Shown: one piece after another, positions 36,076-47,835 of the stretch
Numbering within the stretch: the first letter of the stretch is position 1
Layout: each line of letters opens with the position of its first letter
Origin: Antilocapra americana
Taxonomy: Eukaryota > Chordata > Mammalia > Artiodactyla > Antilocapridae
Assembly (NCBI GenBank): GCA_007570785.1
Contig: ML660201.1
Span: 38,744,588-38,808,587, forward strand
DNA length: 64,000 nucleotides
Direction of reading: 5' to 3'
Position numbers and translations under genes: made by a program
Notes under the pieces: model-generated
Databases searched by the model: none
What the model was told of the DNA's origin: nothing
The model's input: the letters and a program-made list of their open reading frames with translations, nothing else

Positions 36076-36850
36076 CTTCATGGCCTGTTTCCCTGCTTGT
36101 TGTTAATGATTAATCTAAAATAATAACTGTTGCTAAAAAAGCAAAAATCAGTATTTGGAAACTATGTTTCCAACTCAAGATGACAACACTGATGAATTTG
36201 TAACAAATTTTTTCCTCCTCCAAATTGCAGAAATTCTACTTCTCTAGTGCTTATGCATTTGTATATTAGGAAGTTTACAAATTCAAACTTCTTTGTGGAA
36301 TTTCGAAGGAGAGATTGCTTGAAACTCTAAAACGGTCTTTGGAATACTCAATTCTAGTAACCCTTTTAAACTCAATTAAAATATTACTAGCAAGTGGTAA
36401 AACTGAGATATATGAGACCACATTGTATTCATCTATGAAAAGCAAAGGAAAAGATTGCATTACATGATGACTCATAAAGCTGACTGTAGTCACTGACCTA
36501 AGAGCACCAAGGAGTGGAAAAAATTCAGTTACAAGGTTGAAAACACGCTGTTGTAAGTAAGAAAGTAAAAGTGATTATTTTTAATTTGGAGATCCAAGAT
36601 GTTTTCAAGGAGTAGGTGGCATATCTAACCCAAACTGTGATGGATGAGTATAGTTCAGTTGACATAATAAGAAAAGGGACTTTCCAAGGGAAATGCATAA
36701 GCAAAGGCATGGAGAATACAAAAGGATGAAGTATGTTGAAGTAGGAGCGAGAATGCCGGTATTGTCATTGTGGCAGCCCACTGCAGTGTCCCATCGCATG
36801 TCCTCTGGATCTGCCTCTGGTATCAGCTGCAGCTGCAGACAGCAATTTGT
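36076..36850. other. unassigned non-coding DNA
   Basis: No gene or repeat identified. Confidence 0.4.
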
Positions 36851-36854
36851 TGTC

Positions 36855-36980
36855 TTAGTTTCTAGAATCTAGTTTCCTCATCTACAAAATGGAGGATGAG
36901 TATACTGCCTGTAGTGAAGAATCAATGTGACACATGTCTGTGGAATGTGCTAAGAACAGCTACTAAGAACAGTTATTTCC
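36855..36980 (+). repeat. MIR SINE, 3' part
   Basis: 'agtttcctcatctacaaaat' followed by 'gaagaatcaatgtgacac' and 'gtgctaagaacag' match MIR. Confidence 0.75.
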
Positions 36981-36984
36981 CCCA

Positions 36985-37095
36985 CACTTCCTCCAGAGTA
37001 CATTTCCATCTCTTAGCTACTTCCATGTCTCTAGTACCTTGTTCTGTACCTCTAAGGCATTGACTCAAAGTTAGTTGAATTAATGAATCAGGAAG
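36985..37095 (+). repeat. L2-like 3' end
   Basis: 'ttagttgaattaatgaatc' preceded by a CT-rich body resembles the L2 3' end. Confidence 0.4.
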
Positions 37096-37394
37096 AAAAT
37101 TTGAATACAAGACCTTGAAGTTGTTAGTGATGCTGGGCTAAAGAGTAGGACTGTTCATCTAAGTCGCTAAAATGGAATAAAAATATTGGTTGTCATTGTG
37201 GAAGAGGTTTAGATTTAGATTAAAACTTGTTCTCTTTAAAGTCACCCAGAATGATGACAGAAGAGGAAAATTGTGATTCAGGTGCTAGAATTGCCCAGAA
37301 GTACGAAGAAATGTTCTAAAAAAGCAGTAGATGACAAATCAGTATAGACTAGACTTCAGGGAAAATAGTTTTTAATGGTTTAAAGTTTTAAAAT

Positions 37395-38177
37395 GAGCAT
37401 CAAATTCAAATGCATATAGACCATTCACCAGTCATATGCTGGGTCATACAGTGTCATTATTTTTTTAATGAAAAGCAAAGTTTACCAAGTATGTTTTCTG
37501 ACTACAGTGGGATTAAATTAAAAATCAATAGTAATGAAATATATAGGGGGGTGGGGAATGTACTGTTCAGAAATTGAATAGCACATTTCTAAGTAATCCA
37601 AGATTCAAAGAAAAAAATCATATGGAAATTAGAAAATATTTCAAACTGAATAAAAGTTGCAATACAACATAATCGGAATTTCTGGGATGCAGCTGTGATA
37701 ATGCTTAGAGGAAAGCTTGTCATTTTAAATGCCTGTGTGAGAAAAGAGAAAGGTCAAAAATTAATTATATAACTTTCCGTCCTAGGAAGCTAATGGGAAA
37801 AAAGAACAAATTAATTTTCCATCTACTCAAAATAAGTAGAAGGAAAAAAATTATAAAAATAAGATCAGGAAGCAGTAAAATTGAAAAGAAAGAAAAGTTT
37901 TTCAAAGGCAAAAATTGTTTCTTTTGAAAAAATGAACTTCATAAACCACAGCAGGATTGATTTACTTAAAAATAGAGAAGTCACAAATTACCAGTGTCAG
38001 GAATGAGAGGGGATACCACTACAGATCCTATTGATCCTACAAAAAACGAATTTATCACAATAAAATCAACAATCTTAAATGAAAATTGCAGCTTACCAAA
38101 ACTGAAACCAGAAAAACTGGAACTCTGAGTAGCCCTGTAGATCTGTTACACTGAAGTATAACCTTAATCTTCCTAGA
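37395..38177 (+). mobile_element. old L1 ORF2, piece 1 of a split element
   Basis: 'gaccattcaccagtcatatg', 'ggaaattagaaaatatttc' and 'gggatgcagctgtgataatg' are L1 ORF2 endonuclease-to-RT linker signatures, decayed. The element continues at 38386, 40208 and 41871. Confidence 0.85.
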
Positions 38178-38385
38178 AAGAAAACTTCAGGCACAGATGA
38201 TAAAGAATCTGCCTGCAATACAGGAGACCTGGGTTCGATTCCTGGTTTGGGAAATTCTCCTGTAGAAGGAAATGGCAACCCACTCCAGTATTCTTGCCTG
38301 GAAAATTCCATAGAGAGAGGAGCCTGGCCAGCTACAGTCCATGGGGCGGCAAAGAGTCAGAAGCTACTGAGCGACATAACATTAA
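38178..38385 (+). mobile_element. Bov-tA SINE inside the old L1
   Basis: B-box-like GGGTTCGATTCCTGG, body 'atggcaacccactccagtat' and tail 'agctactgagcgacataac'. Confidence 0.9.
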
Positions 38386-39197
38386 AGAATACTTAGCAGC
38401 ATTTTAAACAAATTTTTAGATAATAGAGGAGGAAACAGTTTCCAAATTACTTTATGGAATTAAACTCTTGTTATCAAAACATGACATAGATATTTCAAGG
38501 AAATTATGTACCAGTGTCCCTCATGAACATAGGTATAAAAAAAAACAACAGAAATGCTAGCACAATTGAAACTTATACCCAGGATATAAGGTTGGTTCCA
38601 CATTTGAAAAGCAGTCACCATAATTCAGCATATAGACAGAATAAAGGAGAAACATATTATGATCATTTATCAATGCAGAAAAAAGCATTTTACAAAATTC
38701 TACACCTTTTCATGATTTAAAAAGTCTCAAAAAACTAGAAATAGAAGAAAACTTTCTCTGATAAAAGAAACCTACATCTAAAATCATATTTAGTAGAAAC
38801 TTAGTGAACATTTACCCCTTATGATCAAGAACAAGGCAAGATTTTCTACTCTCATCACTTCTGTTCTGTATATTGTGGAGATCCTAACCAAGACAGTAAT
38901 GCCAGAAAAAATAAATGTATAAAAATTGGAAAAAGCAAAAGTTGAAATCTTTATTTACTGAAGACAGAGTTGTGTATGTAGAAAATTCTCAGGGGCCTTG
39001 CAAACAACTACTAAAACTCATGAATGAATTAAGTAAGGTCATAGGAAACAAGGTCTATATACAAAAATCAATGGTATTTCTATGTGCTAGTGACATAGAA
39101 ATGAAATTTTAAAATTCATTTTCCATGATGTCAAAGAACAAAATACTTAGGAATAAATTTAACAAAACATATGCAAGACTTCTAAAATGAAAACTGT
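38386..39197 (+). mobile_element. old L1 ORF2, piece 2
   Basis: 'aggatataaggttggttcca', 'atactattgtggagatcctaa'-type RT wording and 'acaaggtctatatacaaaaa' continue L1 ORF2 through the RT region. Only short frames such as 38915-39112 survive. Confidence 0.8.
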
Positions 39198-39207
39198 AAA
39201 GCATTGT
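39198..39207. repeat. BovB TSD, left copy
   Basis: AAAGCATTGT, repeated exactly at 40198-40207. Confidence 0.92.
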
Positions 39208-40197
39208 TACCTGCCTCTTGAGAAATCTGTATGCAGGTCAGGAAGCAGCAGTTAGAACTGGACATGGAACTACAGACTGCTTCCAAATAGGGAAAGGAGT
39301 AGGTTAAGGCTGTATATTGTTACCCTGCTTATTTAACTTCTATGCAGAGTACATCATGCGAAACGCTGAGCTGGAAGAAGCACAAGATGGAATCAAGATT
39401 TGCCAGGAGAAATATCAATAACCTCAGATATGCAGATGACTCCACCCTTATGGCAGAAAGCAAAGAAGAACTAAAGAGCCTCTTGATGAAAGTGAAAGAG
39501 GAGCGTGACAAAGTTGGCTTAAAGCTGAAAGCGCAACATTCAGAAAACCAAGATCATGGCATCTGGTCCCATCAGTTCATGGCAAATAGATGGGAAAACA
39601 GTGGCAGACTTTATTTTTGGGGGCTCCAGAATCACTGCGGATGGTGACTGCTGCCATGAAATTAAAAGACGCTTACTCCTTGGAAGGTTATAACCAACCT
39701 AGACAGCATATTAAAAAGCAGAGACATTACTTTGCCAACAAGGGTCCATCTAGTCAAGGCTCTGATTTTTCCAGTAGTCATGTATGAATTTGAGAGTTGG
39801 ACTATAGAGAAAGCTGAGCGCCGAAGAATTGATGCTTTTGAACTATGATGACGGAAAATACTCTTGAGAGTCCCTTGGACTGCAAGGAGATCCAGCCAGT
39901 CCATCCTAAAGGAAATCAGTCCTGAATATTCATTGGAAGGACTGATGTTGAAGCTGAAACTCCAATACTTTGGCCACCTGATGTGAAGAGTTGACTCATT
40001 GGAAAAGACCCTGATTCTGGGAAAGATTGAAGGCAGGAGGAGAAGGGGACGACAGAGGATGAGATGGTTGGATGGCATCACTGACTCAGTTTGAGTAGGC
40101 TCTGGGAATTGGTGATGGACAGGGAGGCCTGGTGTGCATCAGTCCATGGGGTTGCAAAGAGTCAGACACTACTGAGTGACTGAACTGAACTGAACTG
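39208..40197 (+). mobile_element. BovB LINE, 3' kilobase, with TSD, inside the old L1
   Basis: A 990-bp insertion starting in the RT domain (LRNLYAGQEAAVRTGHGT equivalent) and passing the YADD motif (RYADDSTLMAE near 39429). It continues through the C-terminal region to the tail ACTGAACTGAACTG. Flanked by an exact 10-bp TSD. Frameshifts and stops are present. Confidence 0.96.
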
Positions 40198-40207
40198 AAA
40201 GCATTGT

Positions 40208-40435
40208 GAAACAAATTTAACAAGGCCCAAATAAATGGAGAGAGATATCGTGCAAGTAGATTGAAAGATTCAGTATAGTTCTCCTTAAATTTTATCAACA
40301 GATTAAACACAATCCAAGTTAAGCTCTGAATAACTTCTTTTTTTTAGCATAAAATAAGAGGATCTTAAAATCTGTATTGAAAAGCAAGGGCCAAACAGAT
40401 CTTAGACAAAACCAACTTGAAGAGTTTCTTTACCT
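40208..40435 (+). mobile_element. old L1 ORF2, piece 3
   Basis: Short stretch between the BovB and the young L1 ('caacagattaaacacaatcc', 'aaaagcaagggccaaacag') that keeps the old L1 order. Confidence 0.7.
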
Positions 40436-41870
40436 AGATCAATGGAACAAAATAGAAAGCCCAGAGATAAATCCATGCATCTATGGACACCTTATCTTTG
40501 ACAAAGGAGGCAAGAATATACAATGGAGAAAAGACAACCTCTTTAACAAGTGGTGCTGGGGAAACTGGACAGCCACTTGTAAAAGAATGAAACTAGAACA
40601 CTTTCTAACACCATACACAAAGATAAACTCAAAATGGATCAAAGATCTAAACATAAGACCAGAAACTATAAAACTCCTAGAGGATAACATAGGCAAAACA
40701 CTCTCCGACATAAACCAAAGCAGGATCCTCTATGACCCACCTCCCAGAATACTGGAAATAAAAGCACAAATAAACAGATGGGACCTAATTAAAATTAAAA
40801 GCTTCTGCACAACAAAGGAAACTATAAGCAAGGTGAAAAGACAGCCTTCAGAATGGGAGAAAATAATAGCCAATGAAGTAACAGACAAACAATCTCAAAA
40901 ATATACAAGCAACTCCTGCAGCTCCATTCTAGAAAAATAAACGACCCAATCAAAAAGTGGGCCAAAGAACTTAACAGACATTTCTCCAAAGAAGACATAA
41001 AAATGGCTAACAAACACATGAAAAGATGCTCAACATCACTCATTATCAGAGAAATGCAAATCAAAACCACAATGAGGTACCACTTTACACCAGTCAGAAT
41101 GGCTGCCATCCAAAAGTCTACAAGCAATAAATGCTGGAGAGGATGTGGCGAAAAGGGAACCCTCTTAGACTGTTGGTGGGAATGCAAGCTAGTACAGCCA
41201 CTATGGAGAACAGTGTGGAGATTCCTTAAAAAACTGCAAATAGACCTGCCATATGACCCAGCAATCCCACTGCTGAGCATACACACCCAGGAAACCAGAA
41301 TTGAAAGAGACACGTGTACCCCAATGTTCATCGCCGCATTGTTTACAATAGCCAGGACATGGAAGCAACCTAGATGCCCATCAACTGACAAATGGATAAG
41401 AAAGCTGTGGTACATATACACAATGGAATATTACTCAGCATTAAAAAAAAATTCATTTGAATCAGTTCTACTCAGGTGGACGGAACTGGAGCCTATTATC
41501 CAGAGTGAAGTAAGCCAGAAGGAAAAACAACAATACAGTATCCTAACACATATATATGGAATTTAGAAAGATGGCAGCGAGAACCCTGCATGCGAGACAG
41601 CAAAAGGAACGCAGATGTATAGAACAGACTCGTGGACTCTGTGGAAGAGGGCAAGGGTGGGATGATATGGGAGAATGGCAATGAAACATGTTAATTATCA
41701 TATGTGAAATCAATTGCCAGCCCAGGGTTGATGCTCGGGGCTGGTGCACCGAGATTTCCCTGGGGGAGGGAATCGGGAGGGAGGAGGGAGGGGTGTTCTG
41801 GAGGGGGAGCGTATGTAGACCCATGGCGGTTTCATGTCATTGTATGGCAAAACCAATAAAAAAAAAAAAA
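40436..41870 (+). mobile_element. young ruminant L1, 5'-truncated, inside the old L1
   Basis: It matches the L1 at 18447 from the 'gatcaatggaaca' point (19108 there) to its poly(A) tail at 41857-41870, including the G-rich 3' UTR patch. No convincing TSD is visible. Confidence 0.94.
40437..41566 (+). pseudogene. L1 ORF2 C-terminal fragment with one frameshift
   Basis: Two frames, 40437-40940 and 40923-41566, together cover the last ~375 codons of ORF2. Relative to the copy at 18447, a 4-nt loss near 40890 (where TTAA is missing in the TDKQ-SQK region) breaks the frame. The Cys-rich motif reads [18 protein letters not shown], with the His of the C-C-H-C set changed to Asp. Confidence 0.9.
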
Positions 41871-42310
41871 GACTTACTGTGAATCTACAGTAATGAAAGC
41901 AGTGTGAGAGTGACATTGGTGTAAGAATGGGTAAATGAAGCAAATGAATTAATATAGAGTCCAGAGATACACACACATGCATATTTATAGTCAATTGAGT
42001 TTCAGCAAAGCACCAAGACATCTCAGTGAGTAAAGAAGTCTTTAATGAATGATGGTAAGACAGCTGGATAAACATACAGAAAGGAAAGAACCATACCCAG
42101 TACCTCACACAGTACAGAGAATTTGATGTGAGATGAATTGTAGGCTAAATTTAGAAACTAAAGCTATAAAGATGTGAAAGGAAACAGAAAAGTACTTTCA
42201 CAACTTTGGAGTAGGTGAGGATTTTTTAAGACAGAAAGCACTATTACAAATAATGATCAACTGGACATCATGAAAATTAAAAAGTTCTGCTAATTAAAAT
42301 GCATCATTAA
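41871..42310 (+). mobile_element. old L1 ORF2, piece 4
   Basis: 'gaatctacagtaatgaaagc' ('ctacagtaatcaaaacag' in L1), 'tcaattgagtttcagcaaag' and 'atcaactggacatcatgaaa' resume the old L1 exactly where the young L1 interrupted it. Confidence 0.82.
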
Positions 42311-42436
42311 ACAATAAGCTAATCTAGATAAAGCATATGTAAATCTTCTGTGTTCTACTCTTGATACTTTTCTCTAACTTAGAGATTATTTCCAAATAAA
42401 AAGATACCATTACCATAACATGCAAGAAAATACTGA
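42311..42436. other. unassigned non-coding DNA
   Basis: Short interval without a recognised element. Confidence 0.4.
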
Positions 42437-42480
42437 GTTTATATATATATATATATATAAACTTATATATATATATATAA
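42437..42480. repeat. (TA)n with a perfect 26-bp palindrome
   Basis: GTTTAT..(TA)n..ATAAAC at 42437-42462 is self-complementary; a second (TA)n follows after ACT. Confidence 0.93.
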
Positions 42481-42729
42481 GCACACGAACACATATACAT
42501 AAATAAAATTGAATGCTAAAATCTGTGCGTTTCGGTTACAGAAGTCTTAGCCCCGTAAATACACAGGCCATGTCTGGTTATCTTTACGGTACCTATTCAT
42601 CGCGCATGGTAGAATGCTGGCCCTCTGGTAGGCTCCCGCTGTGCACAGTACGGTATTACAAGCTCCTTACCTCGGCATAAAGCCCCCACGTGCTTTGGGC
42701 TCTTGCCTCTCCTTTCTGTCTCATGTCTC
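42481..42729. other. unassigned non-coding DNA
   Basis: No gene or repeat identified. Confidence 0.4.
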
Positions 42730-43012
42730 CATCTTACCTGTTAAGTCCTAGCCCTGCTGACTTTACTGTCTGAACTAGTTTAGTTCTTGATGTTTTCTAG
42801 TTCAGTCTCTTTTTTTGTCTCTTTCATTGCATTTGGGATAACTTGTATTTATTTTGTCTCATTATACTTTTTTTTTAACCTGCCTTTTCCACTAGACTAG
42901 AATCTCTAGGAAGGCAGAGATCTTGACTTTTTCACTGCTATATTCCCCAGTGTATACCCAAGATGTTGCTTGGCTCAGAGAATATTGGTTGAAAAAGTGA
43001 ATGAATGAATGT
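42730..43012 (+). repeat. L2 LINE 3' end
   Basis: 'ctagactagaatctctagga' then 'aggcagagatcttgac' and 'gaatattggttgaaaaagtg' are the L2 3' end. Confidence 0.75.
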
Positions 43013-44726
43013 TCCTATTGTTCTGTCTGTTGATGAAGTGGGCATATACTCAGGTAGTCCTCTGTTTGGAGTTTGGTCCATACCGCTTCAAATAAAAATG
43101 GCATAGTCTTATTCCTACAAGCAAAGCAAACCTTAATAAAATGGTGTCTCAAATAATTTTTTGGTTGATGGCACTCAAACATTTTGTTTAATTCAAGGGA
43201 ATTTTTTGTTCTCGTTTTCTTTGCAGAATTGCTGTATGTATAGTCTTTCATTTCCTAATTAGTACTTGCTACTAAAGAGAGTTAATAGCAGCCCTTTTGA
43301 CAATGCCTTAGAAACATATTTGATGCTGAATCCTGTTGGTAAAATGTTTGAGCACACTAACCATATGTATACATTTATTTATTTCAAATGTGTATAAACA
43401 TATTGCTGTACTACTATATATGTAATGAAACTTACATAAATACATTTTAAAAGGTTGGTATGAAAGGTGATTTAATATTTTTTGCCTCCCCTCCATGTGT
43501 TCCTCTTACTTTGAAGATAGTATCTTAGGGCAAATATTCTATGTTTTCTTATCTCTGTAAGGGTAAAACCTCAGTAGTGTTAATACTTTTGCATTTTAAA
43601 CATTAATTCTGACAATGGCTTGAAAGGCTTTATTGCTTTTTAAATGAATTTATGGTATTGTTTAGTGCAGATAGGGTAGAATTTTTAGGTCTGGGAATAT
43701 TCTGAAATCATGTCTCCTAATATTTACTGTACCTGTTTTTAACATTGTTCAGTGATAGTTTTAATGAGATTAGAAAAGTGGGAAGGGAGGCAAGGGATAG
43801 GTCTGGAAAAGCCTGTGTTGATTTACACTATAGTTAATTACACTATAAATATTGGTAGCAGTATATTTGAATGAAATGTCTCCTTGAGGAATTGCTAATT
43901 GTAGAAAATTAGCAATTAGTGCACCCAGACAAAGTTGCTCAAAATGGGGTAAATACCACTATTATTGAAGAATAAAAAGGCAGTTTTTAAGGCAGCATCA
44001 ATACTTCAGTATAGCAGCTTGAGACAGGTTTGGATATTTTAAGCCTGCTCTGTTACCTCTGAGACCTAAAAGAAGCATAACATAAAAATGAGCCTCTATC
44101 AATTTGAGGCAACCCTAATCTCCGTGATCATAGCTGTGGTCTAAATCTATTAAGGATGTTCAGATTCTGTGTCCTTGGTATCACTGTGGGTTGACCTGAG
44201 TAGTGAGCAATAAACTTGTGTATTATAATTCTGGCTCAAAGATATGTGCTTGGAAAGCGAAACCGACAGCCAGTGTTTTGTGTCTGTCTCTAAGCAGGCC
44301 AAGAGCCTATATAAAATGACAGGTGAATTTTTAGGAAAAGAAACCCATAATGTTTTCCTATTTAGTAGGTGACAGTATGTCCCAAGACAACACAAGCTTA
44401 AGGGGCTGGAACAAGCATGGTTATTAAAGGCTAGCAGTTTCTCAGTTCATACAAATTGAATTTTTTCATAGTCTGGGAGACTAGTAATATAGGGTAGAGT
44501 ACTGAAATAAATTAGCATATTAAGTGAGTTTATGCACCCAGGCATGTGAGCACTTTGAATTTAAGGAAGACATTACTTCTTCAAAGAAAAAGGCAATTTT
44601 TAAATTCTGAATTTGATCTCCCTGTTGAAAAGGGCCTATATGATAGACTACAACATTTTGATGATTATCCAAAGAAGTGGTTATTTTATTGGTAGGAATC
44701 TTTTTTTCTTCTCTCTCTTTTTCCAG
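43013..44726. other. intron upstream of the CFAP20DC exon at 44727
   Basis: About 1.7 kb without a recognised repeat. It ends in the strong pyrimidine tract and AG of that exon. No other exon seen. Confidence 0.5.
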
Positions 44727-44841
44727 AATTACTGATTTGAGGAACATAAAAAGAAGACTGTATTTATCAACAGTCCATAAGGAATTGTCTTCAACCCCTC
44801 TTCATGCAAAAATCCCACTCTTCATGATCAAGCGCAAAATT
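44727..44841 (+). CDS. CFAP20DC: CFAP20DC internal exon (CFAP20 domain, first part found)
   Basis: Internal coding exon of 115 nt. A pyrimidine tract at about 44699-44724 leads into AG at 44725-44726, and the exon ends at a GTAAGT donor at 44842. The first base completes a codon begun in the previous exon (phase 2 in) and 38 full codons follow (phase 0 out). The peptide starts [20 protein letters not shown] and ends near PLFMIKRKI. It aligns with the CFAP20 segment around NVRRRF, and the length and wording match my memory of CFAP20DC (C3orf67). The family is a CFAP20-domain protein linked to cilia; its exact function is not shown here. The preceding exon, which should encode the domain's N-terminal half, was not found in the window. 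Identification is by remembered similarity, strengthened by the phase match to the exon at 55863. Confidence 0.88.
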
Positions 44842-45136
44842 GTAAGTATCACATGAATATAGCTTAAAATATTAAATTTATTTTGGTAAATATTAATTCT
44901 GGGTGTACTCTGCATATGAAGCATTTGTTAGGTTCCATGATTGTATTAAAAGTGAATAGATGTATTAACTTCCCTCCAGTAAAAGAGCTTAAGATTTATG
45001 AGGTGGAAAAATATAATTGTTTGAATATCTAGAATATCACCAAAACTGTGATAGGAAGCACAGTAGAGACAGAATGTACTATTGGTACAGTGAAAGGGAT
45101 GGAAATCTATCTGACTGCAGGATAAGAAAAGGTTTC
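44842..45136. other. intron start after the CFAP20DC exon
   Basis: GTAAGT donor, then AT-rich sequence up to the BovB. Confidence 0.55.
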
Positions 45137-46420
45137 ACAATTACACTCATCTCACACACTAGTAAACTAATGCTCAAATTCTCCAAGCCAGGCTTCAGCA
45201 ATATGTGAACCGTGAACTTCCAAATATCCAAGCTGGTTTTAGAAAAGGCAGAGGAACCAGAGATCAAATGGCCAACATTCTCTGGATCATTGAAAAAGCA
45301 AGAGAGTTCCTAAAAAAACATCTATTTCTGCGTTATTGACTATGCCAAAGCCTTTGACTGTGTGGATCACAATAAACTGTGGAAAATTCTGAAAGACATG
45401 CGCATACCAGACCACCTGACCTGCTTCCTGAGAAACCTGTATGCAGGTCAGGAAGCAACAGTTAGAACTGGATATGGAACAACAGACTGGTTCCAAATAG
45501 GAAAAGGAGTACATCAAGGCTGTATATTGTCACCCTGCTTATTTAACTTACATGAAGAGTACATCATGAGAAACACGGTGCTGGAAGAAGCACAAGCAGG
45601 AATCAAGATTGCCAGGAGAAATATCAATAACCTCAGATATGCAGATGACACCACCCTTATGGCAGAAAGTGAAGAAGAACTAAGGAGCCTCTTGATGAAA
45701 GTGAAAGAGGACAGTGAAACAGTTGGCTAAAGCTCAACATTCAGAAAACTAAGATCATGGTATCCGGTCCCATCACTTCATGGCAAATAGATGGGGAAAC
45801 AGTGGAAAGAGTGACTGACTTTATTTTGGGGGGCTCCAAAATCACTGCAGGTGGTGACTGCAGCCATGAAATTAAAAGGCACTTACTCCTTGGAAGGAAA
45901 GTTATGACCAACCTAGGCAACATATTAAAAAGCAGAGATATTACTTTGCCAACAAAGATCTTTCTAGTTAAGACTGTTGTTTTTCCAGTAGTCATGTATG
46001 GATGTGAGAGTTGGACGGTGAAGAAAGCTGAGCACCAAAGAATTGATGCTTTTGAACTGTGCTGTTAGAGAAAACTCTTGCGAGTCCCTTGGACTGCAAG
46101 AAGATCCAACCATTCCATCCTAAAGGAGATCAGTCCTGGGTGTTCATTGGAAGGACTGATGTTGAAGCTGAAACTCCAGTACTTAGGCCACCTGATGCAG
46201 AGAGCTGATTCATTTGAAAAGACCCAGATGCTGGGAAAGATTGAGGGCAGGAGGAGAAGGGTATGGCAGAGGATGAGATGGTTGGATGGCATCACGAACT
46301 CAATGGACATGAGTTTGGGTAAACTCTGGGAGTTGATGATGAACAGGGAGGCCTGGCGAGCTCCAGTTCATGGGGTTGCAAAGAGTCGGACTCAACTGAG
46401 TGACTGAACTGAACTGAACA
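45137..46420 (+). mobile_element. BovB LINE, 3' 1.3 kb, sense
   Basis: It begins at the RT finger region ('cacaattacactcatctcac'), passes FIDYAKAFDC, IGKGVHQGCILSPCLFNL and the YADD catalytic motif (45638-45649), and ends at the ACTGAACTGAAC tail. Open stretches at 45362-45730 and 45757-46407 are separated by frameshifts and a stop. Confidence 0.96.
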
Positions 46421-46980
46421 TGAAGGAGATTGTTCTTGGCATGGACTTTGAAGGACTCTATTAGTAGAATTTCAATAGGTAGCGATGAAAAACTGAACAT
46501 TTCTAGCATAAGTGAAAATGTAGAGGCTGGAAAGTGGTGCATATTTCAAGAACAGAGAATGATGCATCATTGTTGCCAGATTTCTTAAAGTAGCCTTAAA
46601 GGAACCTCAGTTCTGTAATGCAGCAGCCTGATAAATTGTGTAACCTCTGAGACTTCAAGCAGCATAATGTATAAGTAGGTAACCAGTAAGTTACAGGCTA
46701 ATAAGTTTTGGCCTGATATGACTGACTAGTCTTTTTCAAATGAAAAGGTCTTTTCAAATGAAAAAAAGTCTTTTTAATTATGACTTTACCATGTTCAGAT
46801 ACCAACTGTTCCAAACTGTGTAAATAATACTTTACTTTTAAACCAACTCAATTTCTTTTTTTTACTTAAATTTATTTTTTTAAAAAGTTATATCACAGTT
46901 ATGAATGGAAAACCAGTATAACTTTCAAGAAGTAGAAATTAACCATAACAATAAACATACTGAAAAAGTATTTTAGAGTC
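46421..46980. other. unassigned intron DNA
   Basis: No gene or repeat identified. Confidence 0.4.
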
Positions 46981-47090
46981 TTCAGTTCAGTTCAGTCGCT
47001 CAGTCGTGTACAACTCTTTGCAATCCCATGAGCTGCAGCACGCCAGGACTCCCTGTCCAACACCAACTCTTGGAGCCCACCCAAACTCAT
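46981..47090 (-). mobile_element. BovB LINE tail fragment, antisense
   Basis: Only the last ~110 bp of BovB ('cttcagttcagttcagtcgc' to 'acccaaactcatgaggg'). Confidence 0.92.
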
Positions 47091-47597
47091 GAGGGCTGGA
47101 CTGTGGAATAAACTGATGATTTCTGTTTATAGGAGAATTATTTTAATTCATTGTATATTAAACATTCATAAATGTAAAAGATTAAATGTAGATACTTCAG
47201 TTATTAAGGTTAAATTATTTAAGACATTAAGGAAATGCTTTAGTGCCTTACAAATGAAATTATATCCATCGTCTTATATTTGGGTATGATTTCCTTATCC
47301 ATCTAAGATTGTTTAGAGTTCAGTGTTAGGTATTAAATCATAAGAATTTAAAGAATTTAATTTAATTTAATTTAAAGAATTAAATCATATGTAAGACCCA
47401 TACATTATTTGGTGTGTGGTAAATAAGTCAAGATTGTCATCACCTTGCTTCTGTGACTTCAGTCACCCTTGTCAATTTAACTAACTGAAGTTTCTGAATA
47501 TTGTTTTGAAATCTGAACCAATGATTCTGTACATAATTATAATCTACACACGTAGGCCAAACTTTAGATAAGGATTTTATCTCCTTTTTGCTCTTTA
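47091..47597. other. unassigned intron DNA
   Basis: AT-rich, with a short TTTAA repeat near 47356-47385. Confidence 0.45.
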
Positions 47598-47835
47598 GGT
47601 GCTACTTCTTCCAGGAAGCCCTCCATGGTTTCCCCTCCATTGACTAGACATTTTGGGGTGCAGTTATCATTACCATCCACAGATTCATAATTCTCATAAT
47701 TTATTCACCCAGCACTTTATTTCTGTGTTTACTTGTCTCTCTCCCCCTTTAGACTGTCAGCATGTCTCATTTGGCTTTTATTCCTAGTCCTTATGTGTGT
47801 AGAACATATTAAGTGCTTAGTAACTGTTGAACAGT
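47598..47835 (+). repeat. L2 LINE 3' end
   Basis: 'cttcttccaggaagccctcc', 'ccctttagactgtcagcatg' and 'attaagtgcttagtaactg' are L2 3' signatures. Confidence 0.78.
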
